Positions 7,381 through 12,891 of a stretch of DNA of 12,891 bases are shown here, piece after piece; within the stretch, counting starts at the first letter, position 1, and every line of letters begins with the position of its first letter. Location of the stretch: contig JWZX01002602.1 in assembly GCA_001275005.1 (NCBI GenBank), positions 1-12,891 of the forward strand. Reading direction: 5' to 3'. Both the position numbers and the translations under genes were made by a program. Under the pieces are notes generated by a model that was not told the DNA's origin, did no database searches, and saw only the letters and a program-made list of their open reading frames with translations. The stretch is from Chrysochromulina tobinii (Eukaryota; Haptophyta; Prymnesiales; Chrysochromulinaceae).

Positions 7381-7418
7381 GCATGCAATGCCCCCCAAAG
7401 TTACAAAAAGTTGCATGC
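7381..7418. promoter_or_regulatory. Inverted repeat GCATGCAA / TTGCATGC upstream of the fucosyltransferase-like gene
   Basis: GCATGCAA (7381-7388) and TTGCATGC (7411-7418) are perfect inverse copies with a 22-base spacer, and each contains the palindrome GCATGC. They lie 56-93 bases upstream of the annotated ATG on the minus strand. CATGCA is the core of the plant RY element, bound by B3 proteins; that link is only an analogy. The second arm covers the alternative ATG at 7416. Confidence 0.35.
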
Positions 7419-7528
7419 TCGCCACACACTCTTCCCCTGGTGCTGCGTGCGCAGGAACCTTGCTCGGGAGTTGCCACGCGTCCCGGGCCGACTTACGGGC
7501 CGAGCGGCCGACGCGGCACTAATATGGC

Positions 7529-8563
7529 CTAATCCTTGGCGGTGGGTGCCTTTACCGGTGCCTTTTGCACCATGTTATTGGCGGTGGGTGCCTTTACCGG
7601 TGCGTTTTGCTCCATCATCTTGTTGGCGATAGGTGCCTTAGCCGGTGCCTTCTGCTCCATTTTCTTCTTCACGATTGGTGCCGGGCTGTAAGCCATGCTG
7701 TAAGAGGCAGGCTTGGAGTCGGAGAGCATGGCTGGGTTGGCGCCGCCGTTGAGGGTAAAGGCAAGAGCGGCGATGATCAGGGCACCGCCCGCTGCCTGAG
7801 CAGAGTTGCCAGCCTCGATGATCGTCGACAAGCCACCCTCGGCGGCCGGCTTCTCTTTCTTAACCAGCTTCTTTACCACCTTGAGAGTCTGGGCAGCCGA
7901 GCACTCCTTAAACGAGTCTACCCCCTCGTCGACTGAGACGTGCTTCACGACTCCGTTCTGGATGATCATGGCGAACCTCTTCGAGCGCACGCCGTAACCA
8001 TAGCCCATGTCCTCCGCGAGGCCGAGCGCCTTCACGGCGTCGCCGTCGGCGTCAGAGAGGAAGACGAGCTTCTCATACTGAGCGCGTGTGGAGGGGCGCG
8101 TCGCCTCCAGGGCCTGGCGCCACGCCATGTTCACAAACCGATCGTTTGTCGTCATGACTGCGACGCGATCGACGCCCGACGATGTGAGCGAGTCAATATT
8201 GGTCATGATGTCTGGAAGGTGCTCTTTTGTGCATGTCGGCGTGAAGGCGCCTGGCATTCCGATTAGGAGAGACGTGCCGTTGATGCCGCCGACGCCAAGT
8301 ATCTCAGGTAGAGAGGCGACGCGGTAGCTTCCATCGGCGCTGCAGATCTCGGTGTCTACAACCGGGAGCTGAGCCCCGACTGCAACCTGCTCCACCAACT
8401 CGGCCACCTCGCGCTTCTCACGGCCAAAGCCTCGCAGCTTTGCCAACAGTCCCATGTCAAGAGATAGTGCTCGGGGCGATGCCACGATGCTTTTCATGGG
8501 GGTCTTCCCGCTTTGAGTGTTTGAGAAGGCGACGGCCGCAATGCAGGCGAAGATGAACGCCAT
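7529..8563 (-). CDS. Atypical 2-Cys peroxiredoxin (PrxV/PrxII type) with signal peptide and membrane-plus-repeat tail
   Basis: The start is the ATG at 8561-8563; a longer frame begins only at TTG. The protein has 344 residues. Residues 2-14 (AFIFACIAAVAFS) are a signal peptide, followed by a basic, serine-containing stretch (to about 48) that could be a transit peptide for a plastid with extra membranes. Residues 55-235 are the peroxiredoxin: PGAFTPTC (Pro104, Thr108, Cys111) is the peroxidatic site, Arg196 in RSKRFAM the catalytic arginine, and Cys221 in FKECSAAQ stands where PRDX5 has its resolving cysteine. The enzyme reduces peroxides using thioredoxin or glutaredoxin. Beyond the usual end come a lysine-rich linker, a hydrophobic segment (257-271, GGALIIAALAFTL) and a tail with three KAPxKAPxA repeats. 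Such a tail is not a normal part of the family. Single exon, TAG stop. Confidence 0.92.
   Translation of the reverse strand: MAFIFACIAAVAFSNTQSGKTPMKSIVASPRALSLDMGLLAKLRGFGREKREVAELVEQVAVGAQLPVVDTEICSADGSYRVASLPEILGVGGINGTSLLIGMPGAFTPTCTKEHLPDIMTNIDSLTSSGVDRVAVMTTNDRFVNMAWRQALEATRPSTRAQYEKLVFLSDADGDAVKALGLAEDMGYGYGVRSKRFAMIIQNGVVKHVSVDEGVDSFKECSAAQTLKVVKKLVKKEKPAAEGGLSTIIEAGNSAQAAGGALIIAALAFTLNGGANPAMLSDSKPASYSMAYSPAPIVKKKMEQKAPAKAPIANKMMEQNAPVKAPTANNMVQKAPVKAPTAKD
7536..7667 (-). repeat. Three-unit 42/45-bp tandem repeat coding the peroxiredoxin tail
   Basis: Units begin with TTGGCG at 7536 (42 bases), 7578 (45) and 7623 (45). The first two are nearly identical over 30 bases; the third has diverged. 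Each encodes the pattern M-x-Q-x-A-P-x-K-A-P-x-A-N. The unit length is a multiple of three, so copy number can change without breaking the frame. Confidence 0.8.
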
Positions 8564-9562
8564 TCGTAATTTCCGATCAATGTACTCCAAAATTAGGCTT
8601 CCTAGTAATTAAACGGGTTTCCACAGCTGCGAGACACAGCCGACGGCGTTTTGTAAAGTTTTGTCGCGCACGACACAGCCGGTTGACCGGGGGGCCGGGA
8701 CACACCGCCGGAAGGAGTCTGGATCACTGGATGATCACTCTCGCAGAATGGGCGGAGTGCCGGAGCCTGAGCGAAGGATGAAAATGTGCTCGCCCACACC
8801 CGACCTTTACTTTGTGAAAAAGTTGAGCGGCAGCCACGGCCTGCAGCTTCGTCGACCCCGAGCGTGCTCAGTACCAGCGCGATCCGCGAAGACCGAACCT
8901 GAGGCGTCGGGGCACCTCTCAGCTGTAGGCAGCACGGTGGGATGCGATCATGCGATCAAGCCTCACCCACCCCAGTTTAACCTGCTTGAGGTTACCAAAC
9001 ATCTCCATATTGTTCTCTCACTTCTCATTGCCTTCTCATCAGCGCGGGGAGCGGTCGGTGCGGGGGGCATGTTCGGAGTGTAGGCACTAGGGAATGCGTT
9101 CAGCCAGTCTCCAGTCAGTCTTTCAGTATTTCAGTGTAGTTGGTACGTACTGGGGCAGCCGAAGCTGGGGCCGTGAGCTGGGGTTTATCTGGAAAAGTTG
9201 AAGAACTTCTTTATACCCGGGTAAAGGGTTCTTGATAAGAACGTGCCCGAGGCGCGTGGTTCCTTAGCCGGCCCCTAGAGACCGGACACTCTATAGCGGT
9301 TAGTGTCACGAGTGAGAAGTGAGTAGAAGTGTGTCTTTGTGTAAGTGTCTTGAAATTTTTAGGCTTAGTCGGCACGCTGGACTAAGGAGCCGCGACTGTA
9401 CCGTCGCGCGTCGTACCCGGTGCACCCTGAGTTTGAGATGCCTCTACTGTCGTGTACGGAAGACCTATCATCAAGGTTAACCTTCAAGGTACGTGGTGCT
9501 ATCTGTCGTGGGAAGTCTTATAGCTGAACGAGAGCCGTGTTCGGATTGCTATGCATAAGGAA
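8564..9562. other. One-kilobase region without a credible gene
   Basis: The right half of this gap is the 3' side of PFKFB and the left half the upstream side of the peroxiredoxin gene. The only long frame (8661-9083, plus) begins with TTG and has no recognisable domain. Notable pieces are a CAGT-rich stretch (five copies, 9105-9135), the palindrome TACCCGGGTA (9214-9223), GTTCTT/AAGAAC (9228-9242), a GT-rich run (9308-9352) and the perfect palindrome AAGGTTAACCTT (9473-9484). From about 9080 the base texture differs from coding DNA. I looked for tRNA and rRNA signatures and saw none. Confidence 0.5.
9473..9484. repeat. 12-base palindrome AAGGTTAACCTT
   Basis: Perfect and without spacer, 79 bases beyond the PFKFB stop codon on that gene's 3' side. 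It overlaps a direct repeat TCAAGGT (9471 and 9485). A few 12-base palindromes are expected by chance in this window. Confidence 0.35.
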
Positions 9563-11512
9563 TCACTCATTGAGCGTACGTAAGCTCGGCGGCGGCACGG
9601 GGATGGACGACGACGAGAGCCGATTGGACCACTGCAACTCAGCCGCTCCACCGGTGCCTGGTCCGGCTGCCCGAGTGGTGCGCCCCGAAGAGATGGGGGT
9701 ATGCATGGTCGAGAAGCCTGAGTGCGAGCGGCGCAGCTCGATGACGCCCGGCCCCACCTCAAGGTACGGCAGCTTATGGAGCTCGACGCCTCCCGAAAAG
9801 TAGCAGAGCAGCACGCGGCACACGGCACGGTCGCATGGGATGATCACATTCCCGCGCGTCTGCTCAATTGACAGGATGATCGACTCGAGGCGAAGAATAA
9901 GGTCCATGTATGACTCGCCGCCCGGGCCCGGGTACCGGTAGTTCAGCTTGTCTGTCTCCCGTGCCTGGTACTCGGCCGCGTACAGCTGGCGCATCTGCTC
10001 GTAGGTGAGCGAGTCGAGCTTGCCAGCGCAGAGCTCATTGAGGCGGTGCAGCTGCAGCGAGATGCGCCTGCGACGGCGCCCTGCGGGCGGTGCGGTGGCG
10101 GATGGCACGACAGACGCGGCGGCCAGCTGCGCATCGCTCGCCGGCGGAGGCGACCGCGGCGGCGACGAAGGCGATGCGGTGGACGTGTCTCGTTCGGGCC
10201 CTCGGAAGTGATCGCCGAACCGATCGAGACCCTCCCTTGAGCCTCCGAGACCTGATCGAGAAAGCGGCGAAGTCTTCTGCCGCAGAATGAAGGGCAGCTC
10301 ATCCTCATCCGCGCAGATGACCTCGGCCATTTGCACGTTGCGCCGTAGGGTGCCGGTGAGCACCATCGCCGGGGCGGGTGGCTGGCCGGCGGCGTCGCGC
10401 AGGTCGTCGGAGCGCTCGCGTGCAAGCACGTGCTCGCGCACCGCACGAGCGTATTCTAGACCATCCGTCGAGAGCGACGAGTCTCCACCAAGCACCCCCT
10501 GCAGATCGTTCGAGGTCTCTCCGACGAGCGTGATCCAGATGCAACGACGGCCGAGGTGGATGGAATGGAGGAGGGAGAGTAACTCGTTCACGACGAAACC
10601 CTCACATTGGGTCACGATCAGCTTACGGCCTGCGTCGATCATCTGGATGCAACCCGGCAGCAGCGCCGCCGCTCCCGCCGCCGCCCCCGCCACCGCCTCC
10701 ACTCCCGCCTCCACGCCCGTCTCCACTCCCGCCTCCACGTCCGCCTCCACGTCCGCCGCCACTCCCGCTGCCTTCGCCTCGGCGGGCGCCTCTGTGAGCG
10801 GACGGCAGTCGACGGCGTCGTCGACGGGCTCATACACCCGCTCGTACTGGCGAACACGCTCCTGGAAGTCACGAAGTGCCGCCTCGGGATCGGTGCCTTT
10901 GTAGTCGTCATTCGACAGCTTCATGCGGTAGTTGTCCTGCAGAATCGCGTCGTCGCGGCAGACCAGCTCGAGAAAGATGAGTCTGACTGGCGGGTGCTCA
11001 CGCCGCAGCCGCTGGCGCACCTTCTCTCTTCTCGCGATGGTGGTGTTCGTCGCGTCGAAGATGCCGCACGCGCAGCCCGCTTCGGGCGAGGTCACGCCTC
11101 GGATCCATTCTAGCGCCTCGTCAAGGGTGTCCATGGCCATGCGCTCGCGCTGCGCCTTTGCGTCCATGTTGGATGCGTCGAAAAAGCCGGCGCCCACGCC
11201 CGACGCGCCCTCCTGCCGCCGCTTGTTGCCCGCGTTGAAGAGGCGCGCAGGGCAGCCGATAAATTGCAGGTAGCGCACGATCGCCTTCGAGATGTAGCTC
11301 TTGCCACGCGCAGGCAGACCGACCATGGCAATCAGCACACGGTCCGTGAGCACCGTATGCGAATTTGTCGTATAAGTCGGCTCGACGCCGATCGAGACGT
11401 TGCGCGCGACGACGGAACGCAGCTCCTCTGTCGCCGGATTGATGCCGCTGTGATACGTGTTGGAGCTCTTTCGCAGCATATTAACTACCCTCTCCGGTTC
11501 CAAGGTCTTCAT
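9563..11512 (-). CDS. PFKFB: 6-phosphofructo-2-kinase/fructose-2,6-bisphosphatase with degenerate bisphosphatase site
   Basis: The 649-residue protein begins at ATG 11510-11512. The kinase half is intact: Walker A GLPARGKS (65-72), FNAGNKRR (92-99, matching FNxGxYRR), FDATNTT (152-158) and DFQERVRQYERVYEPVD (215-231). It makes fructose-2,6-bisphosphate, the cytosolic regulator of glycolysis and gluconeogenesis. The histidine-phosphatase half (322-600) keeps its frame, with GGDSSLSTDG, LRRNVQMAE (arginine kept), LTYEQM, ESYMDLILRLE, and LPYLEVGPG. However, the catalytic RHGES is LVGET (Leu329, Val330), the acid Glu before LTYEE is Asp500, and the second His (ICHQAV) is Asp561 (PCDRAV). Two insertions extend it: a Val-Glu-Ala-Gly repeat (251-283) and a Pro/Ser-rich, arginine-rich linker (440-485). 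Predicted monofunctional kinase, as in budding yeast Pfk26, where the phosphatase His is lost. Divergent from the gene at 11743. Confidence 0.96.
   Translation of the reverse strand: MKTLEPERVVNMLRKSSNTYHSGINPATEELRSVVARNVSIGVEPTYTTNSHTVLTDRVLIAMVGLPARGKSYISKAIVRYLQFIGCPARLFNAGNKRRQEGASGVGAGFFDASNMDAKAQRERMAMDTLDEALEWIRGVTSPEAGCACGIFDATNTTIARREKVRQRLRREHPPVRLIFLELVCRDDAILQDNYRMKLSNDDYKGTDPEAALRDFQERVRQYERVYEPVDDAVDCRPLTEAPAEAKAAGVAADVEADVEAGVETGVEAGVEAVAGAAAGAAALLPGCIQMIDAGRKLIVTQCEGFVVNELLSLLHSIHLGRRCIWITLVGETSNDLQGVLGGDSSLSTDGLEYARAVREHVLARERSDDLRDAAGQPPAPAMVLTGTLRRNVQMAEVICADEDELPFILRQKTSPLSRSGLGGSREGLDRFGDHFRGPERDTSTASPSSPPRSPPPASDAQLAAASVVPSATAPPAGRRRRRISLQLHRLNELCAGKLDSLTYEQMRQLYAAEYQARETDKLNYRYPGPGGESYMDLILRLESIILSIEQTRGNVIIPCDRAVCRVLLCYFSGGVELHKLPYLEVGPGVIELRRSHSGFSTMHTPISSGRTTRAAGPGTGGAAELQWSNRLSSSSIPVPPPSLRTLNE
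10664..10762 (-). repeat. In-frame minisatellite coding the Val-Glu-Ala-Gly insert of PFKFB
   Basis: Short tandem units of about 12-15 bases, variants of GCCTCCACGTCC and GCCTCCACTCCC on the plus strand, encode residues 251-283, an alternation of VEAD, VEAG, VETG and VEAV ending in alanines. The insert falls between the kinase and phosphatase halves, before the strand IQMIDAGRKLIV that the families share. It is acidic and probably unstructured. Confidence 0.75.
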
Positions 11513-11742
11513 CGCTACCCTTCGCGGAGCGTCCGAATCTTCGCACTTCGTCCTGCTTCGTCACAGTCCTTCGTCAATCGCGTTACTGTAATCGTTCGTT
11601 ACCAAGGGGAGCCGAAAAGGGAACTCTTGTAGGTCAAGACATATCATGTCTTGTCTGCGAGCCTTGACTTCTGAATCACGTAACCGATGAGGCGCCCGTC
11701 GCGAACCGTTACGTTTCGTAAACTTGCGACTCAGCTTCGGGC
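11513..11742. promoter_or_regulatory. Shared divergent promoter region with an 8+8 inverted repeat
   Basis: The 230 bases between two divergent start codons hold CAAGACAT (11635-11642) and ATGTCTTG (11646-11653), perfect inverse copies with a 3-base spacer. ACGTAAC (11678-11684) and its inverse GTTACGT (11708-11714) follow, giving paired ACGT cores such as bZIP proteins bind. No TATA box is evident. Function is inferred from position. Confidence 0.45.
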
Positions 11743-12531
11743 ATGGCTGATAACCTCTCCTCCGCGAGTCGCCTCTCGTTCAGCAGCCTGCCGTCGATCT
11801 CGAGTCGGGCGGAGAACCACCGCGACCTCCTGAAGGACCGTAGGGCACACCTGATGACGCAGCTGGAGCGGGTCCGCAACCTCCTCGAAGAGGCCGAAGA
11901 GGGTGGCATGCCGCCACTGCATCCACTGCAGCCGGAACTGCCGCTGTTGCCTACGCTGCGGCAGGACGCGTTGACGCCGGGACGGGATGCTGGACGCGGC
12001 AAGCGGCAGCAAACCTATCAGCCCGAGTCCATCGACGAAGACGACGCGATGGAGGCCAACGAGGCGACCCTCGTGACACAAGGTGACCGTCTGTTGATGA
12101 CAAAGCTGCGGCGCAGCGCCAGCAGGCAGCTTGGACCGGACAGTGACTCGCTCACCATGAGTGGCTTTCCCTTTAAGAGCCAGAAGAGCCACGGCGCCAT
12201 CCGCGACGTCATGACGCCCTTTAGCGGATTTGACGCAATCCGTCATGATGCGAATACTCCCTTTGGCGGTAACGGCGCCCTGCGACCTTGGAAGCACTAC
12301 CTCTTTCGGAATCTCGTGCCGACGCCGCTGCCGCAGAGCCGCTACCCTCGGACGATTCGTCAACCAACTCCCATGAAATGGGGCTACCCGGGCGCGATGT
12401 CGCAAGTCAGCTACCCTGCTCGTGTCTTCAGCTGCGAGCGGCTGCCTACGGCTCCGGGCAACCTATCGAACAGCGTATCCGCCAAGGCGATACTCGGCAC
12501 TTCGCTGGTCGTCTACTCAAACGGCAGGTAG
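11743..12531 (+). CDS. Serine-rich protein of unknown function
   Basis: I do not recognise this 262-residue frame. It starts at an ATG in the context GGCATGG with no signal peptide. Residues 1-22 are rich in serine and basic residues; 24-54 (ENHRDLLKDRRAHLMTQLERV) is a charged amphipathic helix able to form a short coiled coil. The remainder is low in hydrophobic residues and rich in proline, serine and basic residues. It has an acidic patch (SIDEDDAMEANE, 96-107), a basic serine motif (LRRSASR, 122-128) that resembles a kinase site, and two related pieces, MTPFSGFDAIR (157-167) and NTPFGGNGALR (171-181). It is probably largely disordered and cytosolic or nuclear. It shares its promoter region with PFKFB. 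The frame after about 12290 is less certain, because an overlapping frame (12288-12545) is also open. Confidence 0.5.
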   Translation: MADNLSSASRLSFSSLPSISSRAENHRDLLKDRRAHLMTQLERVRNLLEEAEEGGMPPLHPLQPELPLLPTLRQDALTPGRDAGRGKRQQTYQPESIDEDDAMEANEATLVTQGDRLLMTKLRRSASRQLGPDSDSLTMSGFPFKSQKSHGAIRDVMTPFSGFDAIRHDANTPFGGNGALRPWKHYLFRNLVPTPLPQSRYPRTIRQPTPMKWGYPGAMSQVSYPARVFSCERLPTAPGNLSNSVSAKAILGTSLVVYSNGR

Positions 12532-12581
12532 AGCACGCCGGCTGAACCAGCTTCGCGTCGTGCGCGAGCCACGGAGGAGCT

Positions 12582-12627
12582 GAGCCGACCGCGTGTGCCC
12601 TGACGCGCCCCATAAACCGGTCGGCTC
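12582..12627 (+). other. Hairpin with 10-bp perfect stem
   Basis: GAGCCGACCG (12582-12591) pairs with CGGTCGGCTC (12618-12627) across a 26-base loop, 51 bases after the stop codon of the upstream gene. The stem is GC-rich and would be stable in a 3' untranslated region or terminator-like role. Chance alone would give about 0.4 such stems in this window. Confidence 0.45.
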
Positions 12628-12688
12628 CCGGTCCGACGCCGGAACGGCCAATCGGTCATTATTTCAGATTTGTTGTGTGGAGTGTTGC

Positions 12689-12705
12689 CGCGCGCGCGCG
12701 CGCGC
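12689..12705. repeat. Alternating CG run
   Basis: Seventeen bases of strict CG alternation. Such runs can take the Z-DNA form and are prone to length change and methylation. Confidence 0.9.
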
Positions 12706-12891
12706 CATGAATTCAGCCTCAGTCAGAACAGTACGTTGTTCATTCGACATTGCAGGTCACAGCGCTGAACAGCATCCCCGTTCTGCGTTCACTTCGTTAG
12801 TATTAGGGGTGTCAGCCCAAACCCAGGACACCAAAAACGAGTTCGAAATGATTTTTCGATTTTTCTGTCCGACTCAAACGCCGCTCCCGCA
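12706..12891. other. Right-edge sequence without a gene
   Basis: No frame of protein character is seen. GGTGTC (12808-12813) and GACACC (12827-12832) form a 6-bp stem around a 13-base loop, followed by a T-rich, A-rich tail (12833-12862) with TTTTTCGATTTTTC. This could be a 3' or 5' region of a gene or repeat outside the window. Confidence 0.4.

Noticed and set aside
8564-8590. Nine extra N-terminal residues of the peroxiredoxin
   Set aside because: They depend on a TTG start; the ATG at 8561-8563 starts directly at the signal peptide.
8661-9083. 140-residue plus-strand frame with a hydrophobic end
   Set aside because: It begins at TTG; from its first ATG (8748) only 112 residues remain, with no recognisable domain.

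Overview
The window looks like nuclear DNA of a GC-rich unicellular alga, most likely a haptophyte or a relative. No genus can be named from the sequence alone. The support is eukaryotic families (PFKFB, a GT32 glycosyltransferase with a ShKT tail, a START-like protein, a type II peroxiredoxin with a signal peptide), scattered single genes on both strands with no operons, long non-coding gaps, GC-rich minisatellites, and no bacterial ribosome-binding sites. Every recognisable gene is one uninterrupted frame, apart from one broken gene at the left edge.

Left edge to 2132: a degenerate GGCGATGGCAGA-type minisatellite (about 1-315) runs into a minus-strand, transposase-like gene. That gene carries an in-frame TAG and two -1 frame changes. 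It is followed by a 360-base gap holding five copies of CTTTTACC and a 14-base perfect palindrome.

2133-3847: a divergent pair. A secreted START-like lipid-binding protein lies on the minus strand and a secreted CS/p23-like protein on the plus strand. They share about 170 bases of promoter, which contains an 8+8 inverted repeat.

4081-7325: two convergent, unrelated glycosyltransferases. The first is a plus-strand GT32-type sugar transferase with an N-terminal beta-sandwich-like module and a C-terminal six-cysteine ShKT module. The second is a minus-strand fucosyltransferase-like protein with a GFGHQ motif and an HVRLGD motif. Both fit glycan or cell-surface biosynthesis in the secretory route.

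7529-8563: a minus-strand atypical 2-Cys peroxiredoxin (PrxV/PrxII type). It has an N-terminal signal peptide and an unusual C-terminal extension: a hydrophobic segment plus three copies of a Lys-Ala-Pro repeat. About 1 kb without a credible gene follows.

9563-12531: a second divergent pair. The minus-strand gene is a full-length PFKFB whose kinase motifs are intact but whose bisphosphatase active site is replaced at all three key positions, so it is predicted to be a kinase-only enzyme raising fructose-2,6-bisphosphate. The plus-strand gene is a serine-rich protein I do not recognise. The right end (12532-12891) holds a 10-bp-stem hairpin, a CG dinucleotide run and no gene.

The genes do not form one pathway. 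The strongest observation is the apparent pseudophosphatase PFKFB, followed by the domain combinations of the GT32 enzyme and the peroxiredoxin.
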